A stretch of 64,000 nucleotides of DNA from Sanghuangporus weigelae (Eukaryota > Basidiomycota > Agaricomycetes > Hymenochaetales > Hymenochaetaceae), in NCBI GenBank assembly GCA_033182465.1, contig CP137318.1, forward strand, positions 4,278,001 through 4,342,000. Direction: 5' to 3'. A model generated the notes under the pieces. That model was given only the letters and a program-made list of their open reading frames with translations, made no database searches and was not told where the DNA came from. The stretch's first letter is position 1. Every line of letters begins with the position of its first letter. Below are positions 22,652 to 33,646 of this stretch, one piece after another. The position numbers were made by a program, and so were the translations under genes.

Positions 22652-23174
22652 ATGGCAAGTAATCCACAAGATATCAAGGGCCCAATTGTAGTCACAGCTC
22701 GTGTAGGTTCCGATACGCTTTTGCTCTTCATGCCTCGAGCTGACAATTTCAATTTTGTTAAGGCCGAGGCACAACCTGGAAAAGCCGATGAACTGGCTCA
22801 ATGGCTTGCAAACCTGAAAGCTCGTGCAGACTCCGATCAGGAGCCCGGCACAGTGCAGTATAATATGGTTCGTTTCGGCGAGTCGTTTGCTGTATTCGAG
22901 GAGTATACGGGTCTCGATGCCTTCGTCGCGTATGTGCTCTCGTCATTCTGACTTTGATTTATCAGAACTGATTGTCAGGATAGGCATATGAGTAATCCGC
23001 TGATCCAGGAGTTTCAGAAAAAACAGGACACTCTCATGAAGGTAGATATGTAGAAACCTATTCCATGGAGTATTCTGACGTAGGCGTTCGACCTGGACTA
23101 TTACTACGCAGCCTTCGCAGCAGCCGGTGTTTTGGCCTGCAAAGTCACTCCCTGAGCCGACCATCCAGGTCTGA
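22652..23174 (+). CDS. ABM-superfamily small monooxygenase, copy 2
   Basis: A paralogue of the preceding gene with the same four-exon layout: IVVTAR joined to AEAQPGKADELAQWLANL, EPGTVQYNMVRFGESFAVF, EEYTGLDAFVA, LIQEFQKKQDTLMK. Introns: from 22692 (acceptor just before 22762), 22930-22983, and from 23042. Aligning with copy 1, the last exon should begin at 23124 and read PVFWPAKSLPEPTIQV, ending at 23174. An earlier AG (at 23082-23084) would instead give a different, shorter tail ending CKVTP. The first intron is a multiple of three with no stop, so retention would keep the frame. Function as for copy 1. Confidence 0.85.
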
Positions 23175-23345
23175 TAGTTAAGGATATAAAGGTAGTCTGG
23201 TACCGGAATGATAATTCAATGAATGAATGTAATGACACTAGGGAAGGGGCGACACACAGCTCTATAGGTTGCATATAAGTCAGAGAGCATAATTATAAAT
23301 TGATCAAGAATGATAAGTACATACAAAAAAATCTAGGAACTCCTT

Positions 23346-25348
23346 TTATCTCGCCAATGCGCGGACTTTACTCTTCAAGCCCTTGTCCATTTCAGACCCA
23401 CGGCCTTTCAGCTTCCCAAATATAACTACCTTTCCGAGCTGACCTGCCCGCCCAGAACGGCCAGCTCGGTGCAAAAAGTCAATCATGTTCCGCGGAGAGT
23501 CGACTATGAAAACGTGTTGGACCGAGGGCGAGAAGTCCAATCCGCGGGAGAGGAGCGAAGTAGTTATTAGCACGTGTGGCGTGTCTTTGTCTACGATAGA
23601 TGTGCTCTCATGACCGGACACGGCAGTGCCTTTCAGAAATCCAGCTAGGTGACGATTCGACCCTCGAGCACGCGAAGGACCTGTACTCGTCAGAGTGACG
23701 TTAGGGATTCCACGCTCGGTAAGATGTGCACCGAGCGCGTCGACCATAGTCGATCGATTGCAGAAGACGAGCACGCGGGAGCGCTTGATTCTCCCTGTTA
23801 ATGAATTCGGACCACGTAATGCATCCTCGGCCCAAACTTGACGTAGTCGCTTCTCGATGTCCGCAAAGCGATTTCCGCCTGTCCAGCCCATGTGCTCAGT
23901 ATGAAGCGTCGCAGGTAACTGGTGCAAGTGTGGAGATGCTAGTCGCGTGAGAGTAGGATGATGCGTGCCGAGGTATGTCGAGAGCGAAGCAGGAATAGTT
24001 GCGGATGTCAGGATGAGATGGAACGGATACTTCGTCGGTCGTGCATCTGGTGAAACTGGATGTCCACGAGCAGCACTGATGTCAGAAAGTAGGCTGAGCG
24101 TAGTGTCCCTGAAGTCCGGGTCTAAGAGAAAACAAATGATCAACGCCGAGATTACTGTACGAATAATTGAATGCTTACCAAAGAGAATGTCAGTTTCATC
24201 CACAACCACGCATTCGACTCTCTTCAAGCCCATTTCCGGTTTTCCGGGTCTGAACTTCTTTCCGCCCCAATCAGACTCCGCTTTTCCGACCTTATCCCAG
24301 CCCCATCCACGAACCATCTCAAGTGCCTTCACAGGGGTGCTCACCAGTAAGTCCACAGGTCGCGCTGCACTCGTTGTTTGAATCGAACCATCCGTAGCAA
24401 GCAGTTTTCCTTCGAGCGAGTCGATCAAGTGCTTCATTTCGCGAGCACTACTTGTGCTAACAGTACGTCTGTCAATAGTGGTAGGAACGTTGGCACGAGA
24501 TGCACATAGAACGCGAAGTTTTGCGTAATGTATGAGGGATTTTGCGAAAACAGATAGCTGGCGAGATAGCTCATGTGTGGGCGCCAGAACAAGAGCTCGT
24601 GGATTGATAGGTAGGCGCTGTGTAGATTTTATTGCTGCCTCCTCGGTCTCTTTCAGGTATTGGATAAGCGGGAGGAGATAGGCAAAGGATTTCCCGGAAC
24701 CAGTTTCGGAGGCGAGCAGAAACTCTTGCCAGCTTCTGGCATGTGCCAACGACATCAGATGTTTTAAGGCAAGACCTTGTATCGGAGTCGGTGCAGCGTT
24801 TGCTCCAAGGACGTCCGCCATAGACTGTGTGAGTGCGGGAAGTAGTAGAGGAGATGAAAATGAGTCTGGTAGCTTTTCTTCCGACATTGGTGTTGATCGG
24901 TCGAATTCTTCGTCAAGTAAGGCTTCAATGGATGCCCGCGCATTAACGGTAGTAGCTTGAGCATCCTCGACCTGGACAGTGTTGGTCATAAAACGTGGAA
25001 TGCAATCTACCGGTTACTGCACCTTAGTGTTTGGTGTTTTTCTGGCTTCCGTCTTCGCAACCTCGTACTTTCCACTCTTACCGTCTGCTTTAAGGTCCTT
25101 TACAAGTCGAGTCCGCGATGTCGGTTCTGAAGAGAGAATCGGTAAAGCTAGTATCGCAGATATTCATTGAACGCACTGAACTGCGACCTTGAGGACCCTT
25201 TGAAACTAGTACGACCTTTCGGTGGCCGTCTCGTCTTTTGCGCGGCTGCAGTCATAATCGACGAGTGGAATCCAGAGATACATTGAAGTCGACATAGAGA
25301 GCAAGATGGCCCCTTCTTGACGAAATAAGCCAGCAAACGCGACGACAT
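23346..25348 (-). CDS. Mitochondrial DEAD-box-type RNA helicase, Mrh4-like
   Basis: About 580 residues. Helicase motifs in order: Q-region TPIQGLALKHL, motif I ASETGSGKS, Ia LAPTHELSRQ, LLVSTPVKAL, motif II VVDETD, motif III TSAT, LVFCNRS, TTSLLSRGLDF and motif VI HRAGRSGRAGQ. The D-E-T-D motif II and long inserts resemble Mrh4, the mitochondrial helicase for large-ribosomal-subunit assembly. The N-terminus comes from two small upstream exons: MSSRLLAYFVKK then ISGFHSS, typical of a mitochondrial presequence, joined through KDLKADD (donor GTAAGAGT, acceptor GGTAG) to IPRFMTNTVQVEDAQA. Another intron lies between DETDILF and DPDFRD. An inner ATG at 24989 would drop the presequence. Divergent from LSm6. 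Confidence 0.9.
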
Positions 25349-25475
25349 AGAAGATGTACGCGCCAAGGCTTATGGCTGTCGGAAACGGTGAAGAAAACAC
25401 AGAGAAATTCGTATTATTTTTTGGTTCTTTGAAGGCGTCACGTGCATCTAACTTTCCCAAATCACAACTCTGCCA
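25349..25475. promoter_or_regulatory. 127 bp shared divergent promoter
   Basis: The helicase ATG (25348, minus) and the LSm6 ATG (25476, plus) are only 127 bp apart, so both genes must be driven from this interval. No TATA box is evident, as is common for housekeeping pairs. Confidence 0.6.
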
Positions 25476-25892
25476 ATGACTACGATGGCCGACGCGTTGA
25501 CACCGCCAACAGAGCCCTCAGGGCCAGCCCCAGAGACGCCAGCACCGCCGATTGGTTCGCCAACAGACTTCTTGAAAGGCGTCGTCGGCAAGCGCGTTGT
25601 CGTCCGACTCACTTCTGGCGTTGACTATCGAGGTATGTGTTATGGATTGTTGACTACTTTTTTTGGTAGCTAATGAATCGATGTGCAGGCGTGTTATCAT
25701 GCTTAGATGGATACATGAACATCGCTCTTGAGCAGACCGAGGAATACGTTAAGGGGAGAGTGACAAATAGATATGGGGATGCATTTGTTAGAGGAAATAA
25801 TGGTTCGCTGTTGCCTTGTCGCACTTATTGGTAGCCAACTAACCCTTGTTATGTTTCCAGTATTATACATATCTGCTGATGAACCACTATAA
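25476..25892 (+). CDS. LSM6: U6 snRNA-associated Sm-like protein LSm6
   Basis: Three exons (25476-25632, 25689-25802, 25861-25892). Sm1: DFLKGVVGKRVVVRLTSGVD followed by YRGVLSCLDGYMNIAL; Sm2: YGDAFVRGNNVLYIS. These match LSm6 closely. The protein is part of the LSm1-7 ring (mRNA decapping) and the LSm2-8 ring (U6 snRNA). A Pro-rich N-terminal extension of about 25 residues precedes the Sm fold; a second ATG at 25485 would shorten it. The second intron uses the uncommon donor GTTCGC. The last exon codes only for about ten residues. Confidence 0.93.
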
Positions 25893-26244
25893 GCAGCGCT
25901 CCCGCATACCTGTAATGTGTCGGTAATCCAAGAGGTGGACTTCTGCTCGAATCTAGCGCTAATCACGGGATGTGAAGTTTCGGATAAACGAAGGGTCAAC
26001 CAGATGATTGGGATAGTGCATGCGCGTTTATCTACGTTTTTCGGGGAGTACATACCGTCATCCATCGACGCTATATTTTCTTCCCAGTGCAAAACCAAGG
26101 GCTGCTAATCTTTGGGTTCTTCCAAGTCAAAAATGACACGCAACTTTCTACCTGTCCAGACAGTCAGATTTGGCACATATGTACTTAACTTTTATTTACA
26201 GGTAAAGGTCTTTTGTGCTTCAGTGATTTACTCGTACTCTATTT
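25893..26244. other. Short intergenic stretch
   Basis: Holds the convergent 3' ends of LSm6 and the dioxygenase gene. Nothing else recognised. Confidence 0.5.
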
Positions 26245-27678
26245 TTATGCCGGGATGGGAACCTCAGCCTGGGGTGTCAGTCTCACTGCATGCCTCCTCA
26301 AATTGTCCGGGAAGTCGTCAGTTCCCGAGTGGACCGTCACGCGGTTGTCCTTCAAACAATATGGTAAGTTTCTAATTTGTACAATCACCCTTGGTAAGTT
26401 GCTTACCCAGACTACAACAGTTCCGGGCTCATACGATGCGCGAACCTGGAAGTCACTGCCCTTCTCAATATGGTCGAAGAGGAACTTCAGAAGCCAGTCC
26501 GATTCTTCTTGCTTGAAACCAACAATGCGGCGCGTGAACCCTTGGTTGACATAGAGTGCCTTCTCTCCCGTCACGGGGTGCACGCGAACGACAGGGTGTT
26601 CCGACTCCACTGGCTCGCGGCGCACCGGACCGTCTCTCTTGCGAGAATACTCGGCTTGCTCGACAGCAGAATTTACAGCGCGCAGACCTTCAAGACGCTT
26701 CTGGAACTCTGGAGAGAGGCGGTTGTACGCTTCGACCTGCGAGAGGAAGAGCGTGTCGCCACCGTTGTTTTCTGGTATGTCGAGGATCCAAAAGAATGTC
26801 GTGCCAGGAGGCTGTTTCTCGTATGCCTGGAGTACGATTTGAGTTTTCCGTACGGAAGCAGGGGGAGATAATGATCAGTGACTTACGACATCAGAATGCC
26901 AGCTCGTCTTGCTGACTCGGTTTCCGCCGAAGTATTCCTTGAAGCGGTTGTGGTTGGCGTCGCGGTAGACTGAGATTAGTTGGTGTCAGGTCGTTGAATG
27001 TTCTCAACACAGGAAGGGGACTCACCAACGTGGAATTCAGGGAAGCCCTTGATGTTGCCTGAGGTAGGGTGGACCTGAATCGGCCCGAAATGCCTTCGAA
27101 GAAGATCATTCAGACTTCGTCATCCCGTGACTGTCAGCTTGCTCACCTCGCTATCTCAATCTGCCTCTCAGGCGACAGATCCTTGAAGTCCTGGTCCCTG
27201 AAGGCAACAACCTTACGCTCCGCAACGAACAAAGCGAGCTCATCGAGACCAGCTGGGGAGAGCTGCGAGAGTTGCACACCGCGGACTTCTGAGCCAATAT
27301 AAGGACTGATTTGGCGGACAGACGTTGCAGGACCGAGCAGGTTAGGCTTCGTTGGATCTGCGCGCGAACCTGGGTCGGTGAAGTCTGAGTAACGGGAGAA
27401 TGGCTTGTGAGCATGCTCGTAAATAACACATGGAGATTATATACCTACCTCGGATTGGAGTTGGAGGGAACTTCTCGTTAACGTCGAAATACGGCAGGTA
27501 CCTGGGATACGACGGGCCTTTCTGAAGACGGTGACGGATAAACATCAAGCTGTGAAGGTTGAGACGAAAGGCTTACGTCTCCAGACTTCTCAGCCTTCAA
27601 TGACAATGTACCAAGCGTCGACGCGACCTTGGTCGCCTCAGTGTCAGAAGCAACAGTCTCGGTTACAGTAGTGGACAT
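26245..27678 (-). CDS. TauD/TfdA-family Fe(II)/2-oxoglutarate dioxygenase (sulfonate type)
   Basis: About 390 residues. Exons give KGPSYPRYLPYFDVNEKFPP, ISPYIGSEVRGVQLSQL, FVAERKVVAFRDQDF, GPIQVHPTSGN, the metal-binding WHSDVTYEK (His-x-Asp), PPGTTFFWILDIPENNGGDT, HPVVRVHPVTGEKALYVNQG and the distal RRHAVRLTPQAE, which supplies the third His and the Arg for 2-oxoglutarate. This is the pattern of yeast Jlp1 and fungal taurine/sulfonate dioxygenases, which release sulfite for sulfur scavenging; the exact substrate is unknown. At least five small introns. Starts with MSTTVTETVASDTEA, not a targeting signal. Confidence 0.9.
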
Positions 27679-28433
27679 CTTGCAGCAGCAACGCTATTAT
27701 GGCAGGGTTGGAAAGAACCTGCCTTTCAGCGTCGAGTTTTCAATGTTATTTATACCGTGCTCGAAATTGAAGGGATATTACACAGGAAGCGCTTCTATTG
27801 CACAATCTAAGCGGGCCATTGCACCAGAGATATGCGGTTCTATCGTCAGCAATGGAGTGAGCTGATAAGATTTCATGTGTGCGTCGTGCCGCTCAAAGGC
27901 ACAAAGCTGCCGACGAGGGCTCACCTGAGCAGCTGGCCCAATGCCGAGCCACTTGTTATGACAGTGGACGAGTCAGGGCTCAGAAAACTTGATAAGAGAA
28001 GATGTGGCGAGAAATCGCAATCTATGGCGTCGAATGGCGACATAGCCGTTCCGTAATGCACAAATACAGCTCATTTGTTACTATGAATAAATATATAATT
28101 TTTAACTGGTTAGAAAACTACGATGTACATGGTTTTAGAGGATAGGATCGACTTGCTACGCTAAAGCTAGTACGTAAGAAATAATATTAACGAAGACTTG
28201 ATAAGACGAGGAACAGTAAAACCAGTACCGAGTCTACAAGTCGTGGCAAAAAGCATATACAAGAATACGGTCCGGCGTGTCAGCTCTGCATCCGAGCCAA
28301 TGTTGCGCTCATTCAATGTCAAAAGCACGAAAGCAGGTAAAACGAGGTATCTTGATCGCCACAGTTCAATACTTCGGTCTATTTCGGCGAAGGAGGAATA
28401 GGGCGAAAACAGGAACGGATGATTAGATGACTT
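27679..28433. other. Intergenic
   Basis: The 5' flank of the dioxygenase and the 3' flank of the zinc-finger gene. No gene recognised. Confidence 0.5.
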
Positions 28434-30040
28434 TTAAGCAAGTGATGAAGTTAACAGCTCCGGGTCGATCTCTTGAGTTTCAAGAGAAGGTGCTTCGGAG
28501 AGAGGCGAGCTAAGGATAACTGGAGGTGAACGATCCACTACGGATTTGCTCGTCGCGCGAGAAGAATTAGTCGATATATTGTCCGTAGCAGAAGTCGAAG
28601 CGGCGCCACGGCGCCTTTTCCGCGGCCGAGATTGAGCGTGTCCCGCGTCGCTATTGTTCTCAATATATCTCGCTTTTCCAGAACGTTTAATGGCCCGGCC
28701 GGAGCGCGATTGCACCATCGGCAAATTCATCTGCGAAAAATTCGGTTTGCCAGATTTGACAGTGCTTAGCCTAGTCTGTGCAGCCCGAGAAGATGCTACA
28801 GCAGGGGCGGCAACTTTCTTGCCCTTCGGCACTGCCAGTTTACTGTCGGGGCCGTCTTTTTCTCTTTTCCTTGAGCATGCTGCACAAGGACAGTACCCAG
28901 CACACCGTGGGCAGATAAAATTCCGGTCCTCATAGTCGAATCGTAAGTCCGGGAATCTGCACGATCATAGTAAGCTTCCACCGATTGAAATCGTCATTGT
29001 AACGCACTTCCGTTGAATACATCCCTCGCAGAACCGAGCGTTGCATCGAGTGCCTTTCGGGTTCAAGCCACTACAAGTCATCTTCGGTATAGTCGTCTTC
29101 CGGGCGCATAAGTGACAGGAGGAGGCTTCCGTTGGCCCTTGCTTGGACTTGTTCTTGTTCGATGGCATTTTGGGGCCGTTCGCACTCCTACGCTTCGCCT
29201 TCTGAGGCTTTGGCGTGGACGTCCGCCCAGAATTGCTCGCTAAAAGCTCGTCTCTCGCTTGTTGTGTTCCTTCGACAAGACGTTGCACTTGAGCGCCGTC
29301 CATCTGGACACTGAAGCTCGCCCGACCGTTGTCTTCAGGACAACACTGTAATGTACCAACTCCAATGAGGTAGCCTCCTGGAGGACCGCAGACAGAATAC
29401 ATTGACATGTTTTGTCCGAAAATTTCAAGAGCTTGCTCTTCGGTACAGCTATGTAGTGGCGAACGCGAACGAGAACGAGAACGAGTTCGCTTCCGTTTCT
29501 TGCCTCGGGCGCGCCTCGAAGGAATCTCTGATTCAGAGGGCTCAGAATTTGATCCATCGTCAGCATTCGAGACCATGTCTGGGTACACCTCGATCATAGG
29601 ACGGAATAACTTCTTCGGGATGTAGAATGGTGGTGGAATAACACAGTCCATGAATAAGCGCGGCAGCACCGGCGGGGCTGAAAACTCGGAAGATGTCGCG
29701 TCGCTAGAACCACTCCCGTCCGAAGTCACGGAAGCACTTTTCTCAGATGCCTCTTCGAAAGGATCTGAGCTGAGTTCGGTGAGTGGACTTAGAGGTTCCG
29801 GTATCTCCGTCAAAACGTTGGTTTCACTCTAAGAAAAATCGGATTAAATTAAATTATCTGTAGGAATCCCGAAATCGACGAGCATGTAAATAAATGCCAT
29901 ACCTCTTTAATCATAGGACCTGTGCCAGGAATTCCCGCGAGTGGTGATCGACACCCAGAGACGGACGCGCCAGAAAAAGATTCGCGCTGCCCAAGGATGT
30001 GGACAGGGGATGCGATCCCCGGGGAATTTGCCACAGCCAT
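28434..30040 (-). CDS. zf-4CXXC_R1 (CDCA7-type) zinc-finger protein
   Basis: Three exons, about 480 residues. Exon 1 (30040 to about 29902) codes MAVANSPGIASPVHILG. The middle exon carries a Ser/acidic region, a basic patch with an Arg-Ser run (RTRSRSRSRSRS), and the start of the zinc finger CHLCARKTTIPKMTC...GTRCNARFCEGCIQRK. Across an intron the finger continues as FPDLRFDYEDRNFICPRC and GYCPCAACSRKR. This Cys pattern is the zf-4CXXC_R1 domain, in vertebrate CDCA7 the partner of the HELLS remodeller needed for DNA-methylation maintenance. The C-terminus holds further basic motifs (SRPRKRRRG). Nuclear; role in this fungus inferred only. Confidence 0.87.
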
Positions 30041-32347
30041 TTTCTCTATACAGTTTGAGAGAGCTTCGGAGTGAATAGAGGCTTTGCGTTCGACCTCTGA
30101 TTTGTCTGTATGCGAGTGGTCTTCCGTTGTCTATTTCAGTCCGAAGGTACGCGTCAGACGGTAAGAGACAACATATACCGAAATGTGACCAAGTGAAAAG
30201 TAAATAAAGATAGGTATGGCACCACATTCCTTCGCGTTCCTGCTATTATAACTGCAACCGAGGATGAAAGCAGGCGTACCTGCTCGCCAGAGAAGATCCG
30301 CAAGCCATCTTGAACCCCTTCGCCGCGCATCCCGTTCGCGGTTTCCTTTGATTGCATTTCACTTGCGACGCCAAAGGTCAGGTAAGTGAAATGGTTAGTT
30401 ATGAAGTACACCACATGTGATAAAATCTGGATGGTGGTCCTGATGGTAATTGTAAGAGCACAGACAGGAAGACGCATTAGCTGTAATATGGTGTTTGACT
30501 GAGATTTTCATCACGTGACCGATCCATATCGTGACGTGAGACCGGACCGTGACACTCACAAACACTTCCGAGTCTAGATAGATAATAGTTTAGCTTAACT
30601 CTTATTACGATGCGAAGGACGTTTGGAACAGCAAATTGCCCAGTGATTTGTATTCTTTGCCGGATTGAATTATTCTAAGTCCTTCACATCATCATTCGAA
30701 GCAGCCTATCAGGACATGAGCGCACCATGAAGCACTAACTCTATGCCACTGCAGCTATAGTATGCACGGTAATAGACCGATGGTGAGGAGCCCACCAAAG
30801 CTCAGCCTTCATCATGATGTACATCGAGTATGACTTTTCTCTTCATCTCCAGGATTCTTTTAATCATTTGCACCTAGGAAGAGTGCCTTCGACGATTCTC
30901 TCGCGGATCGCAATGGCAGGCCTTTTCTCTTTCAAGTTGGGAAAAACGACTCTGGATGCAAATATCGATCTGGAGAACGCATTGTATCTACCTCCCGAAT
31001 GCAGACGTCGAGAAACTACGAAAAGCACTAAGCTTGACAGATTTTCTTTTGGCCCACAGGAAGTCGCTATTGCGGCACATGGATTTCGGAACACAGAGTA
31101 TATCCCCTTTATCTCAACTTCTACGAATACACTGTGATCTTCATAGTTCCCGAATGATGGCTTTGACTCCTTCTGCCAGAGATTTTCAAGCATCAGTGGA
31201 CTGTCACAGTTTGAAACCTGGTCAAACGAAATCTTGAGTAGATTCTGTAATTCGCCGGATAAAGTGACTCGAACTTGGTGGATCTCTTCGAGCAAACAAC
31301 ACGCGACGACTTTTGCTTTCTACCTTCTAGCGATCGGCGTCTCTACGACATGAGAACTTGTATGGGTAGAAAGGAAGACTGTTAAGCGGCTCAGTCTGCG
31401 AGTTGCTCATGTTGTCCGAGAGCTCCTATACGGCACAGGAGAGGTCTTATTCCTAGAAATGAAAGACTCGGTGCAAAGACTAATTATAGAAATGTGGCCA
31501 AGAATTTGATCTCCCATCCGAAAGTGAGCACCTGATACGCATCTTCTTCTCATTCCTTGATTAATATCTCATGTAGGTCGAGAATTCTTCGCTCTTTCGA
31601 AGACGGTAAAACAGAGGTTTCGGTGGTGCCAAAGGGAAAGTTGCTGGATTGCCTAGAATTCTTGCCTGGAATTTGCATGTTTCAAGACGATTGTCTCAAT
31701 GTCAACAATTGTGGTAACGAGTGTGTTTGTCAATTTTGTTACGATTCCGAGCCTTTCACGATACTCATGTCTGATTTAGTAGACAAGTCCGATCTCAAAT
31801 GATAATCCCGTACGCACAAGCCAAGCCGTAAAGTATTGTGGAAGCAAGAGTTGCTTATAGCCGGCTGACTTCGGACATCACAGCTTCTCGTTCATATCTG
31901 TGCAGCAACGATTTAGGTGAAATTAGTATCATACTCGTGTTTACCTGCTGCTTGTCTCAAGTTCGAATGGTTCCAATTATAGAGTGGAATAACGAACACG
32001 ACGCAACTGGAGCTTTCCTCGTCCAGATCCTCACATCGAGTCCGTCAGTAGAGTTGTCTAACGGCCATGAACATCGGCCGGGTTGTCCATGTGAGTGATT
32101 TGTTAGGCGCCAGGATGCCTTCTATTGCATGACTCTTGCCTATAGATAGTACAAATGACAGACTTAACTCTCTGTATTATGCCTTTTTTATCCTGCTCGC
32201 TGTCACCAAGGTATTTCATAAGCATCTTAAGCGCCGAAAGGAGACGCCTTGCCCGGGCGCCTATCTCAAGCATAAAAGTTTGGATGACAATACTTTGTCT
32301 CTTACCTTCTACAAAACATCCTTTCTGCCAGTTCTCCGCATACACCG
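30041..32347. other. 2.3 kb stretch with coding-like fragments
   Basis: Between 30860 and 32100 on the plus strand several segments look protein-like in changing frames, for example ENALYLPNADVEKLRKALSL (about 30975-31035), LLAHRKSLLRHMDFG and PKGKLLDCLEFLPGIC (about 31630-31680). No single spliced product with a recognisable domain can be built. It may be a decayed lineage-specific gene. Confidence 0.35.
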
Positions 32348-33621
32348 ATGTCTCGCAGACTGTCAGCACCCTCCGCCGCTCCCCGTCATTTCTGGAATAT
32401 CCCACACTCCAGAAAGAAGTACGACTCCGTTGTCGACCTCGCTCCCTACAATCCACTCCTCTTCCGAGTTAGCCATAGAAATTCCGGGTCGTATTACTTC
32501 GAAGGCGAAGGAGTGATAGCCAATGAGCACTACTCTGTTGATGCCGAGACCGGCGAGAGACGACTGGACAGGACCGTCGAGGAGCTTTGCGCACGTTCAC
32601 CTGGCCGTGCTCCAATATCGGCAGACAAACTCGTGGATCACGTAATGTACAATAAATTGGAGACGATCTTCGTATCAACGACCTTGAGCTTCACATGGTC
32701 ACTGTTCTTCTCCGAAATGAATTCGTCTAACTGGAAGGAAGAAGATGTGGAGCTTCTCGTAATCGATACATGCGCTGTAGCACATCGAGCTTGGGTCGCA
32801 CACGAGCAGCTCAGTCGTATCTGCCCCGAGTGGTGGAACAACCCGAAACACAAGAAGATCAATAATGCCGCGTACTCATCTCAGGAAGTCATTGTTTTGG
32901 ACTGCATTCCGGAATCTGCTATTATTTCGCGAGTGCCTTGGGCGTACCTCAAAACCAAATTTCCATCCTGGTTTTATCCTCGATCCTCATATGCAGGTTC
33001 CAACGAGATAATACCCATTCCAAATGATGGTCAATCGCAGAGATATGTGCGTTGGCAGAAGACAGCACAAGAGCAACTCCAACAGTTATCTCGCCGACGC
33101 AGAGAGCTTGTTGCACGGAAAGAAGCAGTGGCTTTTGTTTTTGCTGTTTTTGCTCCTCGAAGCATTACAGAGACGGGAGTACTTTTGCTAAACGGATTGA
33201 AGACGAGGCAGGAGTTTGAGTCCATAGCGAAACGTGTGGCACGCAGTTTACTGCAATGGTCAAGAGCGTTCAGTTCTCCCTCAGTCGACGCAAAAGATGA
33301 GAACGAGTTGCCGGAGCTTATCCGCGATGTGATGTCGAACCAAATGCACGGGACAGAGACAGGCCATCGGTAAGGATCGAAGTATCGAGCCACGGTTCTG
33401 AAACTGACCTTATAATATAGGAACATTAGATCTATCAAACACGTTAACAAAATGCCGGGACAGAGCAGTAGCAGCGACTCTACCGCTGGTGAGCTATTCC
33501 AATGCTCCGGATAATATGAATTGGCTAACAACATCGAGGAACAGCGGCACTTTGTGAGACACTGCGTGGTCTTAATCTCACCAGAGCGTTGAATGGTCCA
33601 ATTATGCCCTTCAAACCATGA
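32348..33621 (+). CDS. Unknown fungal protein (DUF7587-like N-terminus)
   Basis: The first exon is long (32348 to about 33370), followed by two small exons: NIRSIKHVNKMPG, then ALCETLRGLNLTRALNG, ending at TGA 33619-33621. About 385 residues. The early LFRVSHRNSGSYYFEGEG and the later TIFVSTTLSFTWSLFFSEM recall the fungal DUF7587 pattern, an ADP-ribosyltransferase-like fold of unknown role, but this match is by eye. LLVIDTCAVAHRAWVAHEQL and VIVLDCIPESAIISRVPWAY follow. No signal peptide. It is convergent with the phosphatase gene, the stop codons being 25 bp apart. Confidence 0.7.
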
Positions 33622-33646
33622 CTTGATGCATTTGTATTCGCATGTT

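Noticed and set aside
20105-27678. A secondary-metabolite cluster (ABM enzymes, ALDH, dioxygenase)
   Set aside because: No PKS, NRPS, terpene synthase or transporter is present, and housekeeping genes (helicase, LSm6) interrupt the run.
32103-32456. Minus-strand open frame over the start of the 32348 gene
   Set aside because: Antisense to a well-supported plus-strand coding exon and has no motif.
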